Positions 26,787 through 36,017 of a stretch of DNA of 64,000 bases are shown piece after piece. The position numbers and the translations under genes are program-made. The notes under the pieces are model-generated. The model saw only the letters and a program-made list of their open reading frames with translations. It did not search any database and was not told the origin of the DNA. The stretch is from contig NZ_CP017781.1 in assembly GCF_001856665.1 (NCBI RefSeq), positions 1,707,501 to 1,771,500 on the forward strand, in the 5' to 3' direction. Origin of the DNA: Rhodobacter xanthinilyticus. Lineage in GTDB: Bacteria > Pseudomonadota > Alphaproteobacteria > Rhodobacterales > Rhodobacteraceae. How positions within the stretch are numbered: position 1 is the first letter of the stretch; each line of letters starts with the position of its first letter.

Positions 26787-28475
26787 ATGCGCCTGCGCCC
26801 CCGCCAGAAGACCTTCGTCGAGCGCAGCGTGGCTGCGCTCGCCTCCCGCGGCAACACGCTGGGCGTGGCGCCCACCGGTGCGGGCAAGACCATCATGCTC
26901 TCGGCGGTCACCGGCGAGATGATCGGCGACGGCGCGAAGGCCTGCGTGCTGGCGCATCGCGACGAGCTGACGGCGCAGAACCGCGCCAAGTTCCAGCGCG
27001 TGGTGCCGGGCGTCGCCACATCGGTCATCGACGCCACCGAGAAGTCCTGGGGCGGCCAGGTCGCCTTCGCGATGGTGCCAACGCTGGCGCGGGCATCGAA
27101 TCTGGCCGACATGCCGCGCCTCGACCTGCTGGTCATTGACGAGGCGCACCATGCCGTCGCCGACAGCTACCGCCGCATCATCGACCGCGTGCGCGAAGCC
27201 AATCCCGACGCCCGCATCTTCGGGGTCACGGCGACGCCGAACCGGGGCGACAGGAAGGGCCTGCGCGAGGTCTTCGACAACGTGGCCGACCAGGTGCGGC
27301 TGGGCGAGTTGATCGCCTCGGGCCATCTCGTGCCGCCGCGCACCTTCGTCATCGACGTGGGCGTGCAGGACGAGTTGCGGTCCGTCCGCAAGACCATGTC
27401 GGATTTCGACATGGCGGAGGTGGCGGGCATCATGGACCGCGCCCCCGTCACCGACGAGGTGATCCGCCACTGGAAGGAAAAGGCGGGCGACCGGCAGACC
27501 GTGGTGTTCTGCTCCACCGTCGCCCATGCCGAACACGTCACCGAGGCGTTCAGGGCGGCGGGCGTTTCCGCCGCGCTGATCCACGGCGATCTTTCAGCCG
27601 AGACCCGCAAGGCGATCCTCGCCGACTACGCGGCGGGCGCCATCCGCGTCGTGGTCAACGTTGCGGTGCTGACCGAGGGCTGGGACCACCCGCCCACCTC
27701 ATGCGTCGTGCTGCTGCGGCCCAGCTCCTACAAGTCCACGATGATCCAGATGGTCGGGCGCGGCTTGCGCACCGTCGACCCCGAGGAACACCCCGGCATC
27801 GTCAAGACCGATTGTGTCGTGCTGGATTTTGGCACTTCGAGCCTGATCCACGGCACTCTGGAACAGGATGTCGATCTCGACGGCAAGTCCGAAACCGGCG
27901 AGGCGCCGACCAAGACCTGTCCTGCCTGCGAGGCGGAAATCCCGCTGGCCGCCACCGAATGCCCGCTCTGCGGCGAGGCGTTCCCGCGGGAGGACGAAGA
28001 GGCCGGTGAAGGCGGTGGTGCCGCGCCGCTCTCGGGCTTCATGATGACCGAGATCGACCTGCTAAAGCGGTCCAGCTTCGCCTGGGTCGACCTTTACGGC
28101 ACGGACGATGCGCTGATGGCCACGGGCTTCGCGGCCTGGGGCGGCATCTTCTGGCTGGACGGGGTCTGGTACGCCATCGGCGGGGCGAAGGGCGAACGCC
28201 CCCATCTGCTGGGCGTGGGCGAGCGCACCGTCTGCCTCGCGCAGGCCGACGACTGGCTGAACACCCACGAGACCGACGAGAGCGCCTTCAAGACTCGCTC
28301 CTGGCTGCGCCAGCCGCCGACCGAAAAGCAGCTTCAGTACCTGCCGCCGGAGTGCCGCCATGACTTCGGCCTGACGCGCTACCGCGCCTCCGCGCTGATG
28401 ACCTTCGGCTTCAACAAGCGCGCCATCCGCCAGCTGATCGACACGGCGGCCTCTCCCGAACGGAGGGCGGCATGA
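26787..28475 (+). CDS. DEAD/DEAH-box helicase with C-terminal zinc ribbon
   Basis: SF2 helicase of 562 residues. Walker A PTGAGKT (K34), DEAH at 118-121, the TATPNR motif and the C-terminal helicase domain with QMVGRGLRTVD. A zinc ribbon CPACEAE...CPLC lies near 373-390. Related to phage and mobile-element DEAD helicases (XPB/UvrB-like). The ATG follows AAGGGGGAGA, 14 bases after the previous stop. It likely unwinds DNA for replication or recombination of the element. Confidence 0.92.
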   Translation: MRLRPRQKTFVERSVAALASRGNTLGVAPTGAGKTIMLSAVTGEMIGDGAKACVLAHRDELTAQNRAKFQRVVPGVATSVIDATEKSWGGQVAFAMVPTLARASNLADMPRLDLLVIDEAHHAVADSYRRIIDRVREANPDARIFGVTATPNRGDRKGLREVFDNVADQVRLGELIASGHLVPPRTFVIDVGVQDELRSVRKTMSDFDMAEVAGIMDRAPVTDEVIRHWKEKAGDRQTVVFCSTVAHAEHVTEAFRAAGVSAALIHGDLSAETRKAILADYAAGAIRVVVNVAVLTEGWDHPPTSCVVLLRPSSYKSTMIQMVGRGLRTVDPEEHPGIVKTDCVVLDFGTSSLIHGTLEQDVDLDGKSETGEAPTKTCPACEAEIPLAATECPLCGEAFPREDEEAGEGGGAAPLSGFMMTEIDLLKRSSFAWVDLYGTDDALMATGFAAWGGIFWLDGVWYAIGGAKGERPHLLGVGERTVCLAQADDWLNTHETDESAFKTRSWLRQPPTEKQLQYLPPECRHDFGLTRYRASALMTFGFNKRAIRQLIDTAASPERRAA

Positions 28476-28478
28476 CCC

Positions 28479-28889
28479 ATGTCCACATCCACCCCCATCA
28501 CGGCCGAGGACCGGCGGCGGATCTGGCATCCGCGTGGAACGCTCTGTGCTGTCTGCCGGCAACCCACCCATGGTTTTGGCTGGTTCGATCCGCACCGGTC
28601 GAAGCAGCCCCGGCCATCGGTCTGGTTCTGCTCGATGCCCTGCCAGTCCTTCTGGACGCGCTTGGCGCGGGAGCGTTTCGCCATGGTTGACCTGACCGAG
28701 GAGGAGCGCGCCGCCGTCACCACCACCATGAAGCGCGTGGCGCTGCTGATGGACGAGATCGGCTGGGCCACCCCGCTTTCCGATCTGACCGAGGCGCAGG
28801 TGCGCGCACTGATCGAGGAGGCCGTCGAGGGCTTCCGCGAGTCCATGTCCGACATCGCCCGGGCGCAGACGCCGGAGGTGCCGTTCTGA
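28479..28889 (+). CDS. DUF6511-like protein with Cys pairs
   Basis: 136 residues. The N-terminal part has CAVCRQP and WFCSMPCQSFW, suggesting a treble-clef zinc finger; the C-terminal part is helical (ERAAVTTTMKRVALLMDEIG). Similar short proteins are found at this place in related phage blocks (DUF6511). The stop overlaps the next ATG (TGATG, 28887-28891). Role unknown. Confidence 0.78.
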   Translation: MSTSTPITAEDRRRIWHPRGTLCAVCRQPTHGFGWFDPHRSKQPRPSVWFCSMPCQSFWTRLARERFAMVDLTEEERAAVTTTMKRVALLMDEIGWATPLSDLTEAQVRALIEEAVEGFRESMSDIARAQTPEVPF

Positions 28890-29656
28890 TGCTGGACTAC
28901 AATCATCGGCCCAGTTTCGCCGACCGGGTCAACGCCGCCATCGATCGCGCGCTGACCGCCGATCAGGCGACGCGGCCGCCCCGCGACTACCTCGGCGGCT
29001 CGCGTCTCGGCCATGCCTGCGAGCGCGCCCTGCAGTTCGAGTTCACGGCGACGCCGAAGGACGAGGGCCAGGACTTCAGCGGCCAGTCGCTGCGCATCTT
29101 CGCCATCGGCCACGCGCTCGAGGATCTCGCCGTCGCCTGGCTGCGCGGCGCGGGCTTCGACCTCTACACCCGCAAGGGCAACCGGCCCGACGGCGGCCAG
29201 TCCGGCTTCTCGGTCGCGGGCGGGCGCATCCGCGGCCATGTCGACGGCATCATCGCCGCTGGGCCCGAGGGTTTCGGTCTGGCCGTTCCCGCACTGTGGG
29301 AATGCAAGACCATGAACGCGAAGAACTGGCGCGCCTGCGTGAAGGACGGCGTCACGAAGTCGAAGCCGGTCTACGCCGCCCAGATCGCGCTCTACCAGGC
29401 CTACATGGAAGCGACGGTCCCCGGCATCTCGGCCGCGCCTGCGCTCTTCACCGCGATCAACAAGGACACCGCCGAGCTGCACCACGAGCAGGTCGCCTTC
29501 GACGCCGACCTCGCGCAGCGCATGTCCGACCGCGGCGTGCGGATCCTTCAGGCGACCGATGCGGGCGAGTTGCTGCCGCGAGTCGCCACCACGCCCGACT
29601 TCTTCGAATGCCGCTTCTGCCCGTGGTCCGAGCGCTGCTGGGGGCTGCCGGCATGA
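28889..29656 (+). CDS. PD-(D/E)XK nuclease, Cas4/RecB-type, probable Fe-S cluster
   Basis: 255 residues. The nuclease core has GHALEDLAV, then RGHVDGIIAA and WECKTMNAK, i.e. the His, Asp and ExK residues of RecB/Cas4 nucleases. A single Cys in HACERAL (about residue 47) and three Cys in CRFCPWSERC at the C-terminus match the four-Cys iron-sulfur arrangement of AddB, Cas4 and related nucleases. Probably processes DNA ends for phage recombination. The stop overlaps the next start (ATGA). No CRISPR array or cas1/cas2 is nearby, so a Cas4 role is unlikely. Confidence 0.88.
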   Translation: MLDYNHRPSFADRVNAAIDRALTADQATRPPRDYLGGSRLGHACERALQFEFTATPKDEGQDFSGQSLRIFAIGHALEDLAVAWLRGAGFDLYTRKGNRPDGGQSGFSVAGGRIRGHVDGIIAAGPEGFGLAVPALWECKTMNAKNWRACVKDGVTKSKPVYAAQIALYQAYMEATVPGISAAPALFTAINKDTAELHHEQVAFDADLAQRMSDRGVRILQATDAGELLPRVATTPDFFECRFCPWSERCWGLPA

Positions 29657-31968
29657 GCGACGACGGCGTCCTGCACTTCAACCCGTGGATGGACTTCAAC
29701 GACGGGCCGCCGTCCGAGAACCCCTTCGGCTGCGACCCCGAACAGATCGCCGTCTTCCTCGACACCGTGTTCAGCTGGTGCGAGGGGCTGATCCCGCTCC
29801 GCGGCTTCGTCGACAAGGGTCAGGGCCGGGACGGCAAGCCGCACAATATCTGGATCCCGGCCGACGACACCGCGCCCGAGAAACTCGCGACCTTCGCCGG
29901 ATGGGCGAACCGCGAGGGCGCCGCCGTCTATGTCATTCCCGGCACGGTCGAGGAGCAGGGGCAGGCCCGCGCCGCCGATGTGCTGCAGATGCAGGCCATC
30001 GTCGTCGATCTCGACGCGGGCGACATCCCGGCGAAGCTGGACCATGTCACCCGCCACCTCGGCCCGCCCACGCTCATCATCGAAAGCGGCGGGCGCACGC
30101 CCGAGGGAGCCGCGAAGCTCCATGTCTGGTGGAAACTGACCGAACCCGCCGAGGGTGACGACCTGGTCACCCTCTGCCGTCTGCGCGGCGAGATCGCCGT
30201 GAAGGTCGGCGGCGACACGCATTTCCGCTCGGCCCACCAGCCGATCCGGGTGCCTGGCACCGTCTATCACAAGCACGGCCACCAGCGCCTCGTGCAGATC
30301 CGCGAACATCGAGACGTCGAGGTGGATCTTGCGGATTTCGCTGAAAAGGTCGCCGAGATGCCGCCGCTGCCGGGCGTGGGCTTCGCCAGCGACGTCTCGG
30401 CCCCGCAGGCCAAGCCCGGAATCGACGCGGTGCTCACCACGCCGGTGCGCGAAGGCGCGGTCGACGACTGGTCCCGGTTCCAGGGGGCCAGCGCCGCCAT
30501 CGGCCATTACGTGCGCCTGGTGCACGAGGGCCGCCTCGACCCGTTCGCGGGCTGGGAGGCGATCTGCGGCTACAACGCCGCAATGCTGCGCCCGTCCTGG
30601 CCGCTCGATCGCTTGATGGCCGAGTCCGAACGCCTCTGGGCGCTGCATGTGAAGCGCAACGGTCCGCCGCTCCTGCGCGCGGTGCACGTCGATGCCCCGG
30701 CCAGCCCGCTGCCGACCTTCAGCCTCGGCGCGCTGCTCGACGACACGAGCCTGATGCCCGAGGACATCATCGGTCCCCGCGTGCTGACACCTGGCGGGCT
30801 CCTGGTGCTGGGCGGCGCGCCCAAGGTCGGCAAGAGCGACTTCCTGATCTCCTGGCTCGTGCACATGGCGGCGGGCGTGCCGTTCCTCGGCTTCACGCCG
30901 CCCAGGCCGCTGCGCGTGTTCTACCTGCAGGCGGAGATCCAGTATCACTACCTGCGCGAGCGCATGCAGCAGATCGCGCTGCCCGCCGCCGTGATCGCCG
31001 CCGCGCGCGACACCTTCATCGCCACCCCGAAACTGAAGCTGCTGCTCGACGCGGAGGGCGTCGCCCGCGTGGCCGAGGCGATCCGGGCCGCATTCGCCGA
31101 CGCGCCGCCCGACATCATCGTCATCGACCCGATCCGCAACCTCTTCGATGGCGGCCCCGAGGGGGGCGGCGAGAACGACAACACCGCCATGATGTTCTTC
31201 CTGAAGGACCGTGTCGAGCTCCTGCGCGAGGCGGTCAATCCGGACGCGGGCGTCATCCTCGCCCACCACACCCGCAAGGCCAGCAAGCATCAGGTCAAGG
31301 ACGATCCCTTCCTCGCGCTCTCCGGCGCGAGCGCGCTGCGCGGCTTCTACACCTCGGGGCTGCTCATGCACCGGCCCGACGAGGACAGCACCGTCCGCAG
31401 GCTGGAGATCGAGCTGCGGAACGGCCCCGCGCTGCCGGGCAAGCTCATCGACAAGGTGAAGGGGGAATGGGTCGAACTGAACCCGTTGAACGAGCGCCTG
31501 GTGCGCAAGGAGGTTGGCGCCAAGCTCGATGCCGAGCGGCTGCGCAAGCACGATGTCATCCTCGGCATGCTGCTGGATGAGGCGGCGGGCGAGCGCCTCT
31601 ACACCGCCATGCAGTTCGCCGAGACCTTCGAGAACCGGGGCGGTCTGGGCAGCAAGCACACGATCCGCGAGCGCCTCAGCGTGCTGGCGACAAAGGGCTT
31701 CGTGAAGTTCCTGCGCGACCCCTCGGGGTTCGGCTTCCCCGTCACCCGGTCGCGGTTCGGCTACCTCTGCGTCGAGGGCATGCAGTTCGGCGCGCCCGTC
31801 GAGCATGTCGATCCGGACACAGGCGAGGTCACCACAAGCGCCCGGCCGGTGCTGCCCAGCCACTTCAAATGCCCCCAATCCGGGCTCTGCCTCCAGGTCG
31901 AAAACCCCGCCGTCTGGGTCTACCCGGAGGGGCTCGAGGACGACCTAACTCATATGAGTGAGGCCTGA
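29653..31968 (+). CDS. Primase-helicase: RepB-type N-terminal domain with AAA helicase
   Basis: 771 residues. The N-terminal part (about 1-250) resembles RepB-family/archaeo-eukaryotic primase-like domains: VVDLDAGD, SGGRTPEGAAKLHVWW, THFRSAHQPIRVPGT. The C-terminal part is a RecA-like AAA_25 helicase with GGAPKVGKS (about 387-395), IIVIDPIRN and ILAHHTRK. Likely the replicative primase-helicase of the element. The start at 29653 overlaps the nuclease stop by four bases; the open frame upstream is a shadow. The end of the gene overlaps palindromic repeats. Confidence 0.88.
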   Translation: MSDDGVLHFNPWMDFNDGPPSENPFGCDPEQIAVFLDTVFSWCEGLIPLRGFVDKGQGRDGKPHNIWIPADDTAPEKLATFAGWANREGAAVYVIPGTVEEQGQARAADVLQMQAIVVDLDAGDIPAKLDHVTRHLGPPTLIIESGGRTPEGAAKLHVWWKLTEPAEGDDLVTLCRLRGEIAVKVGGDTHFRSAHQPIRVPGTVYHKHGHQRLVQIREHRDVEVDLADFAEKVAEMPPLPGVGFASDVSAPQAKPGIDAVLTTPVREGAVDDWSRFQGASAAIGHYVRLVHEGRLDPFAGWEAICGYNAAMLRPSWPLDRLMAESERLWALHVKRNGPPLLRAVHVDAPASPLPTFSLGALLDDTSLMPEDIIGPRVLTPGGLLVLGGAPKVGKSDFLISWLVHMAAGVPFLGFTPPRPLRVFYLQAEIQYHYLRERMQQIALPAAVIAAARDTFIATPKLKLLLDAEGVARVAEAIRAAFADAPPDIIVIDPIRNLFDGGPEGGGENDNTAMMFFLKDRVELLREAVNPDAGVILAHHTRKASKHQVKDDPFLALSGASALRGFYTSGLLMHRPDEDSTVRRLEIELRNGPALPGKLIDKVKGEWVELNPLNERLVRKEVGAKLDAERLRKHDVILGMLLDEAAGERLYTAMQFAETFENRGGLGSKHTIRERLSVLATKGFVKFLRDPSGFGFPVTRSRFGYLCVEGMQFGAPVEHVDPDTGEVTTSARPVLPSHFKCPQSGLCLQVENPAVWVYPEGLEDDLTHMSEA

Positions 31969-31977
31969 CTCATATGA
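31948..31977. repeat. Two ACTCATATGA sites 20 bp apart at the end of the primase-helicase gene
   Basis: ACTCATATGAGT at 31948-31959 is a perfect palindrome. ACTCATATGA recurs at 31968-31977, exactly 20 bp away (about two helical turns). TGACTCATG appears again at 32038-32046, and its inverse GAGTCAG at 32026-32032. This looks like a protein-binding array, possibly a replication-initiator or repressor site. Confidence 0.5.
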
Positions 31978-32308
31978 CAGCGCGAACTGTGCACTCAATG
32001 AAATCAACGGGTTACGGGCAAATAAGAGTCAGGTCCCTGACTCATGCCCGAAGACTTCGTGAAGTCTTATTCCGCAATGATTTCCGTTACTTGAACACCT
32101 CGGAACAGTTAGGTGTCAAACCCCCATACTACGTATGGGAGGGCCACCCCACGGGGTTGGCCACTCCTCCCATACGTCCGGGTCAGCCGCGCGCGCCGCC
32201 GTGACGGTCTGTTGTGCTTCCCGATCCGACGACGGCGGTCCCGTACCGCCAAGCACCAGACCGCCGTCGTCTTCCACCACCACAGGCCACCGGCAAAGGA
32301 GACCCATC
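31969..32308. other. 340-bp non-coding region before the ruvC-like gene
   Basis: No gene can be supported here: a 76-codon open frame at 31974-32204 lacks a ribosome binding site, and its codons run through the hairpin at 32132-32176. The region is less GC-rich at its left end than its neighbours and contains ACTCAT repeats, a strong hairpin, and GC-rich sequence up to the ribosome binding site GGAG before 32309. Location beside a primase-helicase makes it a candidate origin or late control region. Confidence 0.55.
32132..32176. other. Long hairpin in the non-coding region
   Basis: CGTATGGGAG (32132-32141) pairs perfectly with CTCCCATACG (32167-32176). Inside, GGCCA pairs with TGGCC and CCCC with GGGG, with a small bulge on the right arm. 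The structure has no T run after it, which argues against a simple terminator. It may be a replication or regulatory structure. Confidence 0.55.
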
Positions 32309-32848
32309 ATGGCTCAGCCGACTCTGATCCCGAATTGCGACGGCGCAAGGTTTGAATCGCTGCCGCTCGACACCCCCCGCAACCGCTGCATCCTCGCGCT
32401 CGACCTCGGCACCTCGACCGGCTGGGCGATCCGCGGCCATGACGGTCTGATCACCAGCGGCACCGTCTCGCTGCGCCCGGGCCGCTTCGATGGCGGCGGC
32501 ATGCGCTACCTGCGCTTCACCAACTGGCTGACCGAGATCGACCGGCTGTCCGGTCCTGTCGCCGCGATCTGGTTCGAAGAGGTCCGTCGGCACGCGGGCA
32601 CCGACGCGAGCCATATCTACGGCGGGCTCATGGCCACCCTGACCGCATGGGCCGAGTTGCGCGGCGTTCCCTACGAGGGCGTTCCGGTCGGCACGATCAA
32701 GCGTCACGCCGCAGGCAAGGGCAACGCCGACAAGGCCACGATGGTCGCCGCCGTCCGCGCCCGCGGCTTCAGCCCGGCCGACGACAACGAGGCCGACGCC
32801 ATCGCCCTGCTGCTCTGGGCGATCGAGACGAACGGGGGTGTCGAATGA
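32309..32848 (+). CDS. RuvC-like Holliday junction resolvase of phage type
   Basis: 179 residues with an RNase H fold: ALDLGTSTGWA (D32), IWFEEV (E90/E91), VGTIKRHAAGKGNADKATM, and DDNEADAIALLLWA (D163). These match acidic residues of phage RuvC-type crossover junction nucleases. It probably resolves recombination intermediates or trims concatemers before packaging. The ATG at 32309 follows AAAGGAG. The stop overlaps the next start (ATGA, 32845-32848). Confidence 0.88.
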   Translation: MAQPTLIPNCDGARFESLPLDTPRNRCILALDLGTSTGWAIRGHDGLITSGTVSLRPGRFDGGGMRYLRFTNWLTEIDRLSGPVAAIWFEEVRRHAGTDASHIYGGLMATLTAWAELRGVPYEGVPVGTIKRHAAGKGNADKATMVAAVRARGFSPADDNEADAIALLLWAIETNGGVE

Positions 32849-33045
32849 GATGGCATCCCCACGGCTACGGCGGCCGACGCCGGGATCCCGAACAGGTAAA
32901 GCGCGAGGGCTGGCTCGAACAGGGTGTCCTCGCGGTTTCCGCCGATGACGACCGCCTCACCTGGCCCGAGCGTGAACTGGTCCGCCAGCTCGGCGAGAAG
33001 CTCTACGGCCCGCGCGCTTCCGACAGGGAGGCGCGTCATGGCTGA
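32845..33045 (+). CDS. Small protein between ruvC-like and DUF6362 genes
   Basis: 66 residues beginning MRWHPHGYGGRRRDPEQVKREGW and containing LTWPERELVRQLGEKLYG. No domain recognised. It overlaps the previous stop by ATGA and the next start at 33038, a layout seen in other phage blocks of this type. Supported only by overlap and frame. Confidence 0.6.
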   Translation: MRWHPHGYGGRRRDPEQVKREGWLEQGVLAVSADDDRLTWPERELVRQLGEKLYGPRASDREARHG

Positions 33046-33418
33046 TCGCGAATGGACCGCCGACTGCGTCGCCGATCATTTCGAGGAGGCGTTCCGCACC
33101 CTGCGCAAGCTGCCGCCGGTGAAGGCACAGGGCTACTTCAACACCTGGCCCGACATCGTGCGGACCAGCCGCGAGATCGCGGCGATGGAGCCGCAGCCGA
33201 TGCGGGTCTGGCCCTCGGCCGCCGCGATCACCCGGCTCGAGCAGACCTTCGACTGGGTGCTCTGGATCGAGGAGGCGGAGCGCAAGCTGGTCTGGTCTCG
33301 TGCGGCCCGGGTGCCGTGGAAGCAGATCAGCGGGGAACTCGGCTGCGACCGCACGACCGCGTGGCGTCGCTGGCAACTGGCGCTGACCAAGATCGCCGCG
33401 CGCCTGAATGCGCAGTGA
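33038..33418 (+). CDS. DUF6362-like helix-turn-helix protein
   Basis: 126 residues. The N-terminal part (FEEAFRTLRKLPPVKAQGYFNTWPDIV) and the C-terminal VPWKQISGELGCDRTTAWRRWQLALTKIA helix-turn-helix match DUF6362 proteins, which usually stand at the end of the early region just before packaging genes in related prophages. Here the block ends: IS21 copy B starts 186 bases later. Possibly a late-gene or packaging regulator. Confidence 0.8.
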   Translation: MADREWTADCVADHFEEAFRTLRKLPPVKAQGYFNTWPDIVRTSREIAAMEPQPMRVWPSAAAITRLEQTFDWVLWIEEAERKLVWSRAARVPWKQISGELGCDRTTAWRRWQLALTKIAARLNAQ

Positions 33419-33768
33419 CTCCAATGTGTTGCAACACTTTTGCCTTCGACATCTGCAACAGATCCATGCTATTCCGAAGGCAAGATGGGGAGAGTGCGCT
33501 GGAAAGCATTCGCTAGATCTTGTCGATCGTCCGTCTAGACAGACATTGATCGAAGCCAACCCAACCGCAATGCCAGAATGATCTGAGACTGCCCGAATGC
33601 TGGTGTCAACGGCGGAGTAAAATTGGGCCACGGGGCGGCGCAAAATTGGGCCACTTTGGGTTTGCGCGAGACGCGGCTGATGGGCGGCGGCCAGTCAGCC
33701 GCGCTCTCCATATAGCTTGCGGGTGACTGGCCGCCTTGGACCGTCAGGTCCAAGTCTGATACTTTGGA

Positions 33769-34533
33769 TCAGGTGTTGTCGCCGGTCTTGCGCGCGCGAC
33801 TTTGCGCGAGGCGATAGCTTTCGCCGTTCATCTCGAGGATGTTGACGTGGTGGGTCAACCGGTCGAGGAGCGCGCCGGTCAGCCGCTCGGTGCCGAAGGT
33901 CTCGGTCCATTCATCGAAGGGCAGATTGCTGGTGATCAGCGTGGCACCGCGCTCGTAGCGCTGGGAGATCATCTCAAAAAGCAGCTCGGCGCCGGTCTTT
34001 GACAGGGGCACGAACCCGAGCTCGTCGATGATCAGCAGCTTGACGGCAGCCATCTGCTTCTGGACGCGCAGCAGCCGACGTTCGTCTCGCGCCTCCATCA
34101 GCTCGTTGACCAGCGCGGCGGCGGTGGTGAAGCTGACAGACATGCCCTTCTGGCAGGCCGCCAACCCGAGGCCCAAGGCAATGTGGGTCTTGCCGGTTCC
34201 GCTGGGGCCAAGGGCGATCACGTTCTCACGCCGTTCGATCCATTCGCAGCGCGCCAGTTCCAGCACCTGCATCTTGTTCAGCTTCGGGATCGCCTTGAAG
34301 TCGAAGCTGTCGAGGCTTTTGGTGGCCGGGAACTTCGCAGCCTTGATGCGGCGCTCGACCATCCGCCGCTCGCGGTCAATGAGTTCCAGTTCAACGAGGC
34401 GCGACAGGAATTGGACATGGTCCAACCCTTCGGCGGCGCATTGGCGCGCAACCTTCTCGTGTTCCCGCAGGAAGGTGGGCAGCTTCAGCGTCTTCAGATG
34501 GTGGGCAAGCAGGATCTTCGGAGCCTCGCTCAT
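33769..34533 (-). CDS. istB: IS21 helper ATPase IstB (copy B)
   Basis: 254 residues, identical to the protein at 7930-8694, with Walker A GPSGTGKT and the LLIIDELGF Walker B region. Overlaps istA by four bases. Intact. Confidence 0.96.
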   Translation of the reverse strand: MSEAPKILLAHHLKTLKLPTFLREHEKVARQCAAEGLDHVQFLSRLVELELIDRERRMVERRIKAAKFPATKSLDSFDFKAIPKLNKMQVLELARCEWIERRENVIALGPSGTGKTHIALGLGLAACQKGMSVSFTTAAALVNELMEARDERRLLRVQKQMAAVKLLIIDELGFVPLSKTGAELLFEMISQRYERGATLITSNLPFDEWTETFGTERLTGALLDRLTHHVNILEMNGESYRLAQSRARKTGDNT

Positions 34534-36017
34534 TCCGCCGCCTCCGACATCAAGGCCATGTAGCTGGCCGCACGCGTCGTCTCGACGTTCGCCCGCGGCA
34601 GGTAGGGGTAGACATCGAGATCAAGCCTTGGGGGGCGCTTCTCGACCTGGCAAAGCACGAGGTGCTTCACGGCGTCAAAGCCGACCGCGCCCAGCTTCAG
34701 GGCCTTCTTCACGGCGGCATGCAGGTCATCCATGCCAAAGGTCTCAAGCAGCCGCAGCACCTGCACATACTCGCGGCGCCCCATCTTGAGCATGCGCGCC
34801 TCCATCAGGCGGCGCAAAGTCTGGAACTCTTCGGGCAGGTCCCATTCCGCCAGAGGCGCAGCCTGGTCCAAGGCATTGATCTTGCGCTCGATCAGCGGGA
34901 GGTAGTGAACCGGGTCGAAGATCATGTCCTCGCGATCGTAACAGCGCGGGTGTCGGGCGATCACCTCCCCGCGACAGCCGATCACGACCTCATCGACATA
35001 GCCGCGGATCCAGACATCCTGATGGCCATAGGCGACCGGGACCGAGTAATCGTTGGTGTCATAGCGCACGAGCGACTGCGAGCTGACCCTGCCGCTCGCT
35101 TGGTCGCAGGCGTCGAACGGGGCAGTAGGCAATGGGCGCATCGCCGCCAGATCGCGCTGCAGCCTCTCGCCGATCGTCTCCTTGTGACCCCGAAGAATGC
35201 GCGTGAGGCGTGCGCAGCACTGCCCTTCAAGGTCGGCGTTGAAGGCGTCCCAACTGGCAAAGTGGGGGATCGGCACCATGTGGTTGCGGCGGGCGTAGCC
35301 GACCATCCCCTCGACAGCGCCCTTGTCGTTCCCCTTCCCGGGCCGACCATAGCGATCCCGAAACAGGTAATGCGACTGCAAGCCGCTGAACAGCGTGGCG
35401 CGGATGCGCGTGCCATCTGGCTGGATCTTCGAGACCAGGCAGCGGTCGTTATCGTAGAGCACCGACTGCGGCACCCCGCCGAAGAAGGCAAAGGCGCGGA
35501 CATGCCCGTCTATCCAGGCCTCCGCCGTCGCCGCCGGATAGGCCCGGACGAAATAGGCATCGCTGTGCGGCAGGTCGATGACAAAGAAATGCGCCTTCTG
35601 CTCGACACCGGCGATGACGACGACCGCTTCGCCAAAATCGGCCTGAGCATGGCCCGGCGGATGGGCCAGTGGCACGAACATCTCCCGTGTCCGCCGCTCA
35701 CGCTCACGCACGTAATCCTTGACGATCGTATAGCCGCCGGTGAAGCCATGCTCGGCCTGAAGCCGTTCCCATATCCGCTTGGCCGTATGACGCTGCTTGC
35801 GATGCACCGCCTTGTCGGCTTCAAGCCAGGCGTCAATGAACTCGGTGAACCCGTCCAGCTTCGGCCGCCTGATCGGCTTGTCCCGCCGGTAGCCAGGCGG
35901 CACCGAGAAGGCCAACATCTTCTCAACCGTCCCGCGCGAAATGTTGAAATGCTTCGCCGCCGCCCGCGCGCTCATGCCCTCGGCACACGCCAAGCGAACC
36001 TTCTTGTAAAGTTCCAC
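34530..36017 (-). CDS. istA: IS21 transposase IstA (copy B)
   Basis: 495 residues, identical to the protein at 8691-10178; DDE residues D127, D189/D191 and E236 retained. GTG start at 36017. Intact, so this copy may still move or supply transposase. Confidence 0.96.
   Translation of the reverse strand: MELYKKVRLACAEGMSARAAAKHFNISRGTVEKMLAFSVPPGYRRDKPIRRPKLDGFTEFIDAWLEADKAVHRKQRHTAKRIWERLQAEHGFTGGYTIVKDYVRERERRTREMFVPLAHPPGHAQADFGEAVVVIAGVEQKAHFFVIDLPHSDAYFVRAYPAATAEAWIDGHVRAFAFFGGVPQSVLYDNDRCLVSKIQPDGTRIRATLFSGLQSHYLFRDRYGRPGKGNDKGAVEGMVGYARRNHMVPIPHFASWDAFNADLEGQCCARLTRILRGHKETIGERLQRDLAAMRPLPTAPFDACDQASGRVSSQSLVRYDTNDYSVPVAYGHQDVWIRGYVDEVVIGCRGEVIARHPRCYDREDMIFDPVHYLPLIERKINALDQAAPLAEWDLPEEFQTLRRLMEARMLKMGRREYVQVLRLLETFGMDDLHAAVKKALKLGAVGFDAVKHLVLCQVEKRPPRLDLDVYPYLPRANVETTRAASYMALMSEAAE

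Noticed and set aside
28889-29656. Cas4 of a CRISPR system
   Set aside because: The nuclease is Cas4-like in cluster layout, but no cas1, cas2 or repeat array is in the window, and its neighbours are phage replication genes.
31974-32204. 76-codon open frame between the primase-helicase and ruvC-like genes
   Set aside because: No ribosome binding site, codons run through the hairpin, and no recognisable sequence. Left as non-coding.
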